The notes under the pieces are model-generated. The model saw only the letters and a list, made by a program, of their open reading frames with translations, had not been told where the DNA came from and ran no database searches. The position numbers and the translations under genes are program-made. A stretch of DNA of 64,000 nt, taken from the NCBI RefSeq assembly GCF_000527155.1, contig NZ_AZUQ01000001.1, forward strand, positions 2,291,615 through 2,355,614. The letters run 5' to 3'. This DNA comes from Haloglycomyces albus DSM 45210. Its GTDB lineage: Bacteria > Actinomycetota > Actinomycetes > Mycobacteriales > Micromonosporaceae. This document shows, piece by piece, positions 27,291-34,786 of the stretch; position 1 is the stretch's first letter, and the number at the start of each line of letters is the position of its first letter.

Positions 27291-27674
27291 ATCCGCTGAT
27301 CCTACTCCGGCGAGGCTCGTCGGGCATCTGGTTATTGATCGTCCATTTCCGCCAACCAGTACATAAGAGTGGAGGGTATACCGTGAGTGCGAAAGCACCG
27401 ATCCACGTGGGCAACCGCGCCGGATCAGTTACCTTACGCTCCTTCGGCACGGGTTCAAGTAAATGAAACGGTTGCGACCCGACATGTCCCCGCGGGACTC
27501 AACGATGTTCCAGGCATATGTTGTGTTTCCCGTCTCGCCTTTGCGATTCGGTACGGGTGTCACCGGATTCCTTACTCGCCGGTTAGTGGCTTACTAAAAA
27601 GTATGGTCTTGTGCAGGACAGAAACCTGGCCGACTCTTGTTCGTACCGGAATCGAACCCAAGACAGGAGTCACA
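27291..27674. other. 384-bp upstream region of the first imine-reductase gene
   Basis: It has an open frame on the plus strand but no protein-like composition before the MSDINTS start at 27675. It carries the upstream signals of two divergent genes, including the palindrome at 27592-27603. A TTCGATTC-like stretch near 27650 (minus strand) resembles a tRNA T-loop but has no paired stem. Confidence 0.45.
27592..27603. promoter_or_regulatory. Candidate HxlR-family operator
   Basis: TACT-AAAA-AGTA is a perfect 4-4-4 palindrome 71 bp upstream of the first imine-reductase start. Spaced TACT/AGTA half-sites are characteristic of HxlR-type regulators such as YodB. A near copy occurs at 29167-29178, beside the HxlR gene of this locus. 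Confidence 0.45.
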
Positions 27675-28550
27675 ATGTCAGACATCAATACCTCGATCAG
27701 CTTTCTCGGTTTGGGAGCCATGGGAACAGCGTTGGCTCAAACTGCACTGCAGAAAAGCTACGACGTTACCGTCTGGAACCGAACGCGATCCAAAGCCGAA
27801 GCCTTGCGGGAGTCCGGTGCTCAAGTGGCGGATTCCGTAGAGGACGCCCTCCTCGCCAGTCCAATCGTTGTGGTTTGTCTTCTCGATCGTGATTCGATGA
27901 CCGAACAGCTCTACAGCCGATCCGAATATCTGCGCGGGAAGGATATCATCAATTTGACCACCACCAGCCCTAACGAATCTCGGGAGATCAACCGGTGGGC
28001 AGAGAAGCATGGCATCAACTTCCTCGACGGTGGAATCCTCGCCGTACCGCCCATGATCGGTCAAGAGGGGGCGTCGATTCTCTATAGCGGAGATGCCAAC
28101 GTATTCGAACATCATCGGGATATCCTGGACATTTGGGCCTCATCTACGTACTTCGGTTCTGATGCCGGGTTGGCTTCGCTGTACGATTTGGCATTGCTTG
28201 CAGCGATGTATACGATGTTCGCCGGGTTCTTCCAAGGTGCGGCCATGGTGAAATCCGAAGGCGTGAGCGTATCCGAGTTCGCCGGCATGGCGGCACCTTG
28301 GCTGACAGCCATGACTGGAGGTCTCAGTGGATTCGCCAAGGTAATCGAGGGAGGTGATTACCGGCAAGCTGAGCAAAGCCTGGAGTTCTCGGACTTGAAA
28401 GCCATGGTCGAGGCCGCTAAAGCGCAAAACGTAAAAACCCATGCGATCGATATGGTTCAAGGCCTTATTCAAGAGCAAATCGGTCAAGGTCATGGGCGCG
28501 ACGGATTCGAGCGAATCTTCGAAAGCTTCCGTCAACTCAAGCGACGATGA
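27675..28550 (+). CDS. Imine reductase/reductive aminase-family oxidoreductase (Asp type)
   Basis: A 291-residue NADPH-dependent beta-hydroxyacid-dehydrogenase-superfamily enzyme. The Rossmann motif GLGAMGTALA (12-21) and the VTVWNRTRSKAE motif (31-42) carry the Arg/Thr/Lys signature that selects NADPH in imine reductases. The catalytic helix position holds Asp (D171 in ASLYDLALLAAMY), as in the Asp-type imine reductases, and the C-terminal helical domain is of the imine-reductase type. It would reduce a C=N bond of an unknown amine or cyclic imine. The start at 27675 has AGGAG 6 bp upstream; the longer open frame is non-coding. It is paired with a second family member at 29219. Confidence 0.85.
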   Translation: MSDINTSISFLGLGAMGTALAQTALQKSYDVTVWNRTRSKAEALRESGAQVADSVEDALLASPIVVVCLLDRDSMTEQLYSRSEYLRGKDIINLTTTSPNESREINRWAEKHGINFLDGGILAVPPMIGQEGASILYSGDANVFEHHRDILDIWASSTYFGSDAGLASLYDLALLAAMYTMFAGFFQGAAMVKSEGVSVSEFAGMAAPWLTAMTGGLSGFAKVIEGGDYRQAEQSLEFSDLKAMVEAAKAQNVKTHAIDMVQGLIQEQIGQGHGRDGFERIFESFRQLKRR

Positions 28551-28763
28551 ACCTCGCACTTATGCACGCTGCCTCAACGTACTACCGATCGGATATACGA
28601 ATATAGTCACGGTCGGTTAATGTGCTGCTCAGTCCCCTTACGCCGAGTCTTCTGCGAATTTCGTTGGACGTCTTTCGGTGTAGGGGGAACTTCTGCTCCG
28701 GCCTACAATGGCCACCACAGACTACGAGGTATCAGGCGATGCCCATCGGGCGTTCGACTCCGC

Positions 28764-29150
28764 CTAATTGTTGGTTTCCTCGATCGTCTGCGAATTCAGG
28801 ATACGTTCGCGCACTGCCTCACCCCAATGTTCCAGCGATTCCAACGCCTTCGCAAGCTCCCAGCCTTGTTCCGTTAGTTCGTATTCCACTCGGGGAGGAA
28901 TCTCCGCGTAGACGGTTCGCTTTACGATGTCGTCATCTTCCAGCTGCCGTAGTTGTTCGGCAAGTACCTTTTCGCTAATGCCGTCGAGAAGGCGCCGAAT
29001 CTCTCCGAACCGTTTCGGCCCGTCGTCGAGCACCCACATCATGTGTAGCTTCCATTTTCCGCCTACGATCTCGATCGCGACGCCCATGCCGCACATGTTA
29101 GCTACATCTCTCAATTGGCTCACCGTCATACCTCTGACAATATTGCTCAC
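28764..29150 (-). CDS. HxlR-family transcriptional regulator
   Basis: A 128-residue winged-helix protein of the HxlR group. The typical core is visible: CGMGVAIEIVGGKWKLHMMWVL, then LLDGISEKVLAEQLRQLEDDDIV as the recognition region and RVEYELTEQGWEL as the wing. Cysteine C20 near the N-terminus is at the place used as a redox or electrophile sensor in YodB/HypR-like members. It starts with GTG at 29150; an internal ATG at 29129 is an alternative. It is divergent from the second imine-reductase gene with 68 bp between them and likely controls both reductases. Confidence 0.88.
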   Translation of the reverse strand: MSNIVRGMTVSQLRDVANMCGMGVAIEIVGGKWKLHMMWVLDDGPKRFGEIRRLLDGISEKVLAEQLRQLEDDDIVKRTVYAEIPPRVEYELTEQGWELAKALESLEHWGEAVRERILNSQTIEETNN

Positions 29151-29166
29151 GTATAGGTAACTACCG

Positions 29167-29178
29167 TACTTGAAAGTG
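29167..29178. promoter_or_regulatory. Second candidate HxlR-family operator
   Basis: TACT-TGAA-AGTG in the 68-bp divergent interval between the HxlR gene and the second imine-reductase gene matches the TACT-N4-AGTA palindrome at 27592-27603 with one change in the right half-site. Adjacent GGTAACTACC is also partly palindromic. The positions fit autoregulation plus control of the reductase. Confidence 0.4.
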
Positions 29179-29218
29179 CGTTCTTGCAGATCAACCCCGA
29201 TAGCCTCATCATTTTTAC

Positions 29219-30052
29219 ATGGCTGACCACAAGATCAACACAATCAATGCTCCATCGGTGACGGTTATAGGCCTAGGTCCGATGGGGAAAGCTACTGTTC
29301 GTATGCTTCTTAATCAGGAATACCGGGTCACCGTTTGGAATCGAACCTCGGCTAAGGCAGAAAGAATGGCAGCCGAAGGCACTGCCTCTGCAGCAACCGT
29401 ATCGGAAGCCGTTCGCGCGAACGAGGTGACGATTCTCAGCTTGACCGACTACACGGCCATGTACGACGTCCTGAGTCAGGCGGAGAACGCCCTGGACGGT
29501 AAAGTGATCGTCAATCTGTCCTCCGGGACACCCCAGGAGGCGCGTGACGGTGCCAAGTGGGTGGATGACCGGGGAGGGACCTTGTTTACTGGAGGTTTTA
29601 TCTCCCAATCCGACGATATCGAACATGAATTGTCGTACGTACTCTACAGTGGTCCGCAACGAATCTACGATCAGTATTGGACTCTCCTGCAGTCTATTTG
29701 CCGCCCAGAATATCTCGGCGACGACCCTGGTTTGTCGCAGTTGTACTACCAAGCGATGCTGGCTCTTTTCCACCCCTTCCTCCTGACCGTGCAGCAGTCT
29801 ATTTCGGCCGTCGATGATGCGAATGGAGACAGCGGTAGGTTCGCCGCATTCGCGGCCGACTTTACCGCGAACCTGACGGAGTTCGTCCCCCTGATCCATC
29901 GTCTACATCAACAGGGCGCGAACGACAACGCCTCTGATGCCATGATGCGTGCGAGTGCGGGCCATGTTGCCGATACCTTCAATGCGGCCGGTGTCGACGA
30001 TTCGATTCTCCGAGCGGTGGAGAGAGTTTATGAGAACCGGTTAGGTAGTTGA
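29219..30052 (+). CDS. Imine reductase-family oxidoreductase (Tyr type)
   Basis: A 277-residue paralogue of the enzyme at 27675. It has GLGPMGKATVRML (18-30) and VTVWNRTSAKAERM (37-50), the NADPH-type Rossmann signature of imine reductases. The catalytic-helix position carries Tyr (Y177 in SQLYYQAML) where the other paralogue has Asp (D171). In the imine-reductase family, Tyr and Asp types tend to differ in facial selectivity. The natural substrate is unknown. Its stop codon lies inside the left arm of a perfect 20-bp hairpin. Ribosome-binding signals before the ATG are weak. Confidence 0.83.
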   Translation: MADHKINTINAPSVTVIGLGPMGKATVRMLLNQEYRVTVWNRTSAKAERMAAEGTASAATVSEAVRANEVTILSLTDYTAMYDVLSQAENALDGKVIVNLSSGTPQEARDGAKWVDDRGGTLFTGGFISQSDDIEHELSYVLYSGPQRIYDQYWTLLQSICRPEYLGDDPGLSQLYYQAMLALFHPFLLTVQQSISAVDDANGDSGRFAAFAADFTANLTEFVPLIHRLHQQGANDNASDAMMRASAGHVADTFNAAGVDDSILRAVERVYENRLGS

Positions 30053-30088
30053 GCGGTCGTCCTCAATCGGACGACCGCTCAACTACCT
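30043..30088. terminator. Perfect 20-bp hairpin overlapping the reductase stop codon
   Basis: The arms 30043-30062 and 30069-30088 are exact reverse complements with a TCAATC loop, and the TGA stop (30050-30052) is inside the left arm. There is no T-run. It lies between convergent genes and is very likely a bidirectional terminator. Confidence 0.75.
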
Positions 30089-30144
30089 GGACGTGTGGCA
30101 ACGTCGCTCGGTAACGTTATTAATGCCCGGTGGTGCAAGGGAGT

Positions 30145-30903
30145 CTATCGATCATTGGGACGTTGCAAGGTGACTGTCAAGCGAACCTTTCCTTTTCCCT
30201 TCGAACGACGGGATACGGAGATCTCGCCTTCGATTTGAGAGAGATCGTTGACATGTGTGCCGCCACAGGGTATTTCGATTTCGCCAAGGCGCCATATATA
30301 GGCGTCGTCGGCACCGTTGATGGGAGTAACCGTAGCGGTTCCCCCTTCAGCGAGTCTCTTGTTCACACGGCATTCGATCTCAGTGGCATCGTCGTGATCG
30401 AAGCTGTTGAGAAAGTCGAATCGGGAACGGTATGAGTCGATATAGCATCCCAAGGTATTACGTTCCTCGCCCCGTTCGCTGAGCAGCTCGCCTGCTGCGA
30501 CGAACATGAGGTGGGCGAGGGTGTGCATCTGCATGTTTTGGAAACGGTGGTCCCAATCCAAGCGACAGTGAACTTTCTGGCCGGGGCTGAACGTAGGGAC
30601 CGGTCCTTCGGGGTCCAGCTCGTGGACGAACACCGTGTCAACCTTGATGCTCTCTCCGTTGGGGAGCAAAAACGGCGAGCCGCCTACCTTCTTCACGTTC
30701 GTGACTTCAGCGCCGTCGATGAAGCCGAGGTCGGCGACCTGTCCGCCCGATTCGGCGTAGAACAATGTTTCTTCCAGCGCTACCAGGTTTTCCACCTGTT
30801 TGACCACAACACATTCGGCTTCGGTGCGCCACAAATTATGGTGATACAGCTTTTCAGTACGCGGCAACGCCGTGAACCGAGCGATTCTTGAATCATTCGC
30901 CAT
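30145..30903 (-). CDS. AlaX-type alanyl-tRNA editing protein
   Basis: A 252-residue free-standing homologue of the AlaRS editing (second additional) domain, expected to hydrolyse Ser-tRNA(Ala) or Gly-tRNA(Ala). The zinc site is complete: HTLAH (about 127-131) plus CGGTH (about 213-217). ESGGQVADLG marks the N-terminal beta-barrel, so this is the AlaX-M-like form. GGAG precedes the ATG by 8 bp. It is convergent with the imine reductase. A trans-editing enzyme in an accessory region may protect against a serine analogue or serve natural-product metabolism, but that is inference. Confidence 0.87.
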   Translation of the reverse strand: MANDSRIARFTALPRTEKLYHHNLWRTEAECVVVKQVENLVALEETLFYAESGGQVADLGFIDGAEVTNVKKVGGSPFLLPNGESIKVDTVFVHELDPEGPVPTFSPGQKVHCRLDWDHRFQNMQMHTLAHLMFVAAGELLSERGEERNTLGCYIDSYRSRFDFLNSFDHDDATEIECRVNKRLAEGGTATVTPINGADDAYIWRLGEIEIPCGGTHVNDLSQIEGEISVSRRSKGKGKVRLTVTLQRPNDR

Positions 30904-31733
30904 GGGGATTCTCCAGTATGCCTGTTCTGTTGAGGATACGTCTGTATGGGGTTACCACGATCGTGATTGCCGTGGGTGACAAATGCGGCAACGCGGCTTC
31001 TTGCCTATCCCTCGGATTCGCCGACACATGCGCGTTCGGTTGTTGACGTTGTGGGATTGGCGCACGATGTTATCTCACGCTCAGTGGTCCCGACGAGCAT
31101 TATGTGTCCAACCGCCATAGTCGTTTGGCCGGCTACTAATTCGGTACCGGCGATTTGCCCCAATGCCTACTCCCCGAACGGAGGTTTCATGTTCTCCCAC
31201 ATCGTAATCCATCGTGGGCGTCGAATCCAGTTACGAGCCGGTGCCGTCGGGCGAGTCTGTTGACACTGGTCCGCGTCCAAAACGGCGGGTGCGCAGATTC
31301 ATCGCTGAATCCTCATTCGCCTCTGTCGTCCCGAGGGAGGTCGTCGCTGGGTCTGACCGTCTCCTAACAATCGGCGCTGTGGAGAGAAAGAACCCAGCCC
31401 TGTGGTGGGGCTCTGGATGGTGTGGCAGCGCCGCTAGTGGCGCTCAAGGATAGGTGATGAACCCCTATCTCGTCGCTGTTGAAGGGAGGGGCCTTAGTTT
31501 CCCAAGATTCGAGGTACCCGTGTACCAAGGAGGGTCTGTATTTCTGCATCGGATGGGGGACTGCGATGGCTGTGTCCAGGTGAATGAAAGTGATATCATG
31601 CATATTTGCATGGTAGATACAGAAATAAACTCCGTGTCATGCATGTGCGACAATGGTTTTCCCTATATAAACGTCTTCGCGGCCCAGGTGCCCCGGGGTC
31701 GCTGTTGCGAAGCCTATATCGTAAGGAGACCGG
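30904..31733. other. 830-bp region without a supported gene
   Basis: Several short frames occur, none with protein-like composition or a good start. A 24-codon frame at 31189-31263 has GGAGG upstream but is too short to support. The last 170 bp are AT-rich and contain CATGCA-TATT-TGCATG (31597-31612) and CATGCATG (31638-31645), which may be operator sites for the regulator gene that follows. Confidence 0.5.
31597..31645. promoter_or_regulatory. Clustered CATGCA palindromes upstream of the lanthipeptide-locus regulator
   Basis: CATGCA (31597-31602) and TGCATG (31607-31612) form an inverted repeat, and CATGCATG at 31638-31645 repeats the same core about 40 bp later. They lie 90-140 bp upstream of the TrmB/LuxR-like gene. 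A role as operator is inference. Confidence 0.35.
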
Positions 31734-32726
31734 ATGCTCGAATCGTTGGGCATTGACAAGAATATTGAATCGGTCTATGTTGCCCTCCTGCAGAACCCAG
31801 GTGCCTCCGTTCGGGTTTTGGCGGAATCAGTGGGAATCGATGAATCTGAGTCGACCGAAGCGGTCAATGTACTCACCGGATTGTCCTTGGTGGCCCCGCG
31901 AGCCGACGGTGGTTACGCCGCAATCGATCCTGAAGTAGGACTGTCCTCCCTGTTGACGGATCAGAGCCATGAGCTATTGCAACGCCAGCGTGAAATCGAA
32001 CAGACTCGTCTGGGAGTCGCGACTCTGCTGGCCAATATCGGCGGTGCCGGACATGGGCGGGATTCCGATACCGAACGGGTTATCGGTCGAGAAGCGATCG
32101 GACGACGCCTGAGGGAACTGGAACAGTCCTGCGTCGAGGAAATGCTGTCGTTCAATCCGCAGAGTAGTATTCCGCCGGAACACATCGAAGAAAGTCGACC
32201 GTTGTTCGAGGATTCCCTTGAGCGAGGGGTACGGACTCGCATGGTCTTCCTGGAATCGATTCGCCGCGACCGACCATCGGTGGAGTATCTCGACTGGATA
32301 GGTGCGGAGGGCGGTCTGGTGAGAGTCACTCCTTCACTGCCGGTTCGGCTGTTGATCGTGGACCGGTCCGTTGCCTTCGTCCCGATCAGTGATCGGCATT
32401 GTTCCGGTGGTGCGCTCGTTGTGAAGGGGGAAACCTTGGTGACCGCTATGGTGGCGCTGTTTCACGATGTATGGAGATCGGCGGTGCCGCTGGGGCGGAA
32501 AAGGAAGCGCGATGACAACGATCTCTCCGACCAGGAGAGGCACGTGCTACAGATGTGGAGTCGAGGGCTCACCGACGATGCTGTTGCCCGACAGCTTCAC
32601 GTCTCACCACGTACCGTTCGGCGCATCAGTGCCGACCTGTTGGAGCGCCTCGGTGCGCAGAGCAGGTTCCAGGCTGGAGCCTTGGCGATCGCTCGCGGTT
32701 GGTTGTTGGCCCACGACTTGGTCTGA
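31734..32726 (+). CDS. TrmB-like/LuxR-type transcriptional regulator
   Basis: A 330-residue regulator with an N-terminal TrmB-like winged helix (about 5-65; VYVALLQNPGASVRVLAESVGI), a coiled-coil (about 80-105), a central sensor-like domain and a C-terminal LuxR HTH (about 262-325; LSDQERHVLQMWSRGLTDDAVARQL then VSPRTVRRISADLLERLGAQSR). This architecture is frequent beside actinobacterial lanthipeptide clusters, where it acts as a pathway regulator. It has no receiver domain, so it is not a response regulator. AAGGAG precedes the ATG. It lies 136 bp before the convergent secreted-peptide gene. Confidence 0.85.
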   Translation: MLESLGIDKNIESVYVALLQNPGASVRVLAESVGIDESESTEAVNVLTGLSLVAPRADGGYAAIDPEVGLSSLLTDQSHELLQRQREIEQTRLGVATLLANIGGAGHGRDSDTERVIGREAIGRRLRELEQSCVEEMLSFNPQSSIPPEHIEESRPLFEDSLERGVRTRMVFLESIRRDRPSVEYLDWIGAEGGLVRVTPSLPVRLLIVDRSVAFVPISDRHCSGGALVVKGETLVTAMVALFHDVWRSAVPLGRKRKRDDNDLSDQERHVLQMWSRGLTDDAVARQLHVSPRTVRRISADLLERLGAQSRFQAGALAIARGWLLAHDLV

Positions 32727-32862
32727 CCTGGGAGTGGGAGCCTGAAAACGTGATGGCGATTGCCCCTTGTGGGCAAATTGCTTGTGCATTGTGCTGAGTT
32801 GTCGGTCGGCGGGCTGATGTTGAGCCACGGCCTCGCCGACCGATGGCGACATCTCGAGAGGA

Positions 32863-32997
32863 TTAATCCGGATCGCACCAGATCCAGCATCCTGCCGATG
32901 AGACGTCAACGGGGTCACCTGCTTCGATAGCGTGTGGCAGGATCAGCGCGCCTAGAAGGGCCGTCAGAGTGAGTACCGCACGGGTCCAACGTCGCAT
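32863..32997 (-). CDS. Small secreted peptide, 44-residue precursor
   Basis: A short frame starting MRRWTRAVLTLTALLGALILPHAIEA has a positively charged N-terminus, a hydrophobic core and a plausible cleavage after AIEA. The predicted mature peptide is about GDPVDVSSAGCWIWCDPD (18 residues), with two cysteines three residues apart (CWIWC) and acidic ends. AAAGGAC lies 7 bp before the ATG. It sits between the regulator and the MFS gene of the lanthipeptide locus. It lacks a lanthipeptide leader, so it is not a LanKC substrate by sequence. It may be a disulfide-cyclised secreted signal or an immunity peptide; no family is recognised. Confidence 0.55.
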   Translation of the reverse strand: MRRWTRAVLTLTALLGALILPHAIEAGDPVDVSSAGCWIWCDPD

Positions 32998-33220
32998 ATG
33001 AAGTCCTTTCGGTGGCGATTGAACTGCTACTTCAGTTCTACGCTCGACGGAAGAAGATATCAATAAACATGCAGTGTCCTCAATGTGCCTGTCTCGTATA
33101 GGACACACCAGGGAACGACCGTAGCCGTCAGGATTGGAACTCTGACAAATTCTACTAAGTCGAGTCGTGATCCCGTGGTAATCGGCGGTCGCTGCGGCCG
33201 TCCTGTATGTTCAGGGCTTT

Positions 33221-34480
33221 TCAGCTTTGTGAGGCCGATTGGCCTGCCGGTTCGCTTTTCACGTCTGTGCCATGTCCGTCCCGGCTTGACTTCAGCAATG
33301 GCCGCAATAGGAAGAGCCCGCACAGAGACAGTATCGCCCCGGTCCATAGGCCTCCCCGAATACTGATGAGTCCGCCGAGGATACCGCCCGCAAGTGCGCC
33401 CACCAAGGTCGCACCACTGGTGACCAGCCGGAGGGTGACGATGAATCGTCCGAGTTTGTCCTCGTCGACGGCTTTGGTAATGAACGTGGTTATCCCGATG
33501 TTGTGCATTGAGCTGAGGAGCGCCGGGGTGGAGATGGCAATGATCAGGATTGCGACCGCCACGGGAAAAGGCCCTGAGGCCGCCGGAAGCAGCACGACAC
33601 TCACGGCCATTCCAACCGCGGTAAAGACTGTCAGTTTGCGAGGATCCATATCGCTGCACCACCGAGCGACAATGACCGTCCCGGAGAAGGCGGCGGCGGT
33701 GACACCGATGAACATAAGCGAATACCACTGCTCGCTCACGCCGATCACAGTAAGTATCAGGAGGGCCATTAGGGCCCGGGTGATTCCGGTGACGAACGAC
33801 TGTAGCGAAGTGTAAGCGATGTACCAGCGAAGGAAGGTATTCTCGCGGAGCACCCGGAAGCCTTCGAATACGCTGGACCATCGCGAGGTCTTGTCACTCG
33901 ACGGCCTTTCCGTCGGTACTTCCGGCGTACGGATTCGCGATAGAGCCAATGCGCTGAGCACCGAAGTTATTGTATCCACAATGAACACTAGGCTGGTGCT
34001 GAGCGCTACCAGCGGGCTGGAGGTTCCTTGCCCGAAAACTCGAGCGGTCTGCTCACCTCCCTGCAAGCGTGCCCGTGCGGCCATGAGCCCGTCGTCTGAC
34101 ACGATGCTCTTCAGGTGAGAGAAGTAGAGCGACTCGATCGCTACCCCCACCACCGCCAGCCCCAGGTTGACGGCGATCAAGAGCCAGAGTGTCGCATCGA
34201 ACATCAGAATGTAGAGGCCCGCGAGAGCCACGATCGCGGCGGAACCGAGGTCGCAGGCGATCAAAGCGGGGCGTTTGCGGCGTAGGCGATCTGTCCATGT
34301 CGCGATGAGAAGGCCGAGAAACAACATGGGGACCGTGGACGACGCCGTCAAAAGCCCCACTTCGAAGGGCGTGGCCCCGAGTTTGCCGACTGCGATCAGC
34401 GGTATCCCGAAGGTGACGACGGTAGCGCCGTAGACGGAGGAGGTCTGGCCGAGGAGATAGGTGCGGAGATCGCGATTCAT
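33221..34480 (-). CDS. MFS transporter, likely exporter of the lanthipeptide locus
   Basis: A 419-residue major facilitator with about 12 TM helices. The A-motif-like loop DRLRRKRPALIACD (about 63-76) follows TM2, and a polar central loop (about 185-205) separates the two halves. It belongs to the enterobactin-exporter/multidrug-like MFS type. AAGGACG precedes the ATG. It is downstream of the precursor gene on the same strand and is separated from it by a hairpin, so it is likely expressed at a lower level. Class III lanthipeptide loci more often carry ABC transporters, so an MFS is unusual here; its substrate is inferred from context only. Confidence 0.82.
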   Translation of the reverse strand: MNRDLRTYLLGQTSSVYGATVVTFGIPLIAVGKLGATPFEVGLLTASSTVPMLFLGLLIATWTDRLRRKRPALIACDLGSAAIVALAGLYILMFDATLWLLIAVNLGLAVVGVAIESLYFSHLKSIVSDDGLMAARARLQGGEQTARVFGQGTSSPLVALSTSLVFIVDTITSVLSALALSRIRTPEVPTERPSSDKTSRWSSVFEGFRVLRENTFLRWYIAYTSLQSFVTGITRALMALLILTVIGVSEQWYSLMFIGVTAAAFSGTVIVARWCSDMDPRKLTVFTAVGMAVSVVLLPAASGPFPVAVAILIIAISTPALLSSMHNIGITTFITKAVDEDKLGRFIVTLRLVTSGATLVGALAGGILGGLISIRGGLWTGAILSLCGLFLLRPLLKSSRDGHGTDVKSEPAGQSASQS

Positions 34481-34604
34481 CGTTCACGTCCTTATATCGA
34501 GAATGTCCTGCGTCCGAAGCCCGTCCCCCCATCTGAATTCGGAGTCAGGTATGTCGGCAGTGGGGCTTCTTGGGCGCCGACCGGAAGGCGAGCAAACCGT
34601 TCTG

Positions 34605-34652
34605 ACTCCGGGGCGGGTCGATCGGGTCTTCCCGACCAACCCGCCCCGGAGT
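34605..34652 (-). terminator. Hairpin downstream of the lanthipeptide precursor gene
   Basis: ACTCCGGGGCGGGT (34605-34618) and ACCCGCCCCGGAGT (34639-34652) pair perfectly over 14 bp, with an inner GATCGGG/CCCGAC stem. It lies 10 bp past the precursor stop and before the MFS gene. It probably attenuates read-through so that precursor mRNA exceeds transporter mRNA, or stabilises the precursor transcript. Confidence 0.7.
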
Positions 34653-34661
34653 GATGATGAA

Positions 34662-34784
34662 CTAGTTCATCTGCTGATCGCCGCAGCAGCAGCTGACGGT
34701 GGACCAGTTCGAGGAGGCGAGGACGCCGTCGTTGGCGTCGAGCTCTTCGTTCTCAATGGCCTGAAGGTCGAGTACGTCGCTCAT
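34662..34784 (-). CDS. Class III lanthipeptide precursor (LanA), 40 residues
   Basis: A 40-codon gene 2 bp after the LanKC stop (TAA at 34787-34789); its ribosome-binding site GAAAGG lies in the last LanKC codons. The leader contains VLDLQAIENEE, matching the class III leader box (L-x-L-Q helix) needed by LanKC. The C-terminal core is approximately SSNWSTVSCCCGDQQMN. It contains S25-x2-S28-x3-C32, the labionin-forming arrangement of labyrinthopeptin-like peptides, plus Thr29, Ser31 and a rare CCC triplet (C32-C34). The predicted product has one labionin or lanthionine and up to two further thioethers or free cysteines. The leader-core boundary, near DGVLA, is inferred. Confidence 0.85.
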   Translation of the reverse strand: MSDVLDLQAIENEELDANDGVLASSNWSTVSCCCGDQQMN

Positions 34785-34786
34785 TG

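Noticed and set aside
27446-27456. CGGGTTCAAGT identical to part of the tRNA T-arm at 38347, possible att site bounding the accessory region
   Set aside because: Only 11 bases match, the tRNA 3' end itself is not repeated, and the orientation is wrong for integration at the tRNA 3' end.
27640-27670. tRNA-like T-loop (TTCGATTC on the minus strand) before the first imine-reductase gene
   Set aside because: The flanking bases do not form a T-stem and no acceptor or anticodon arm can be drawn.
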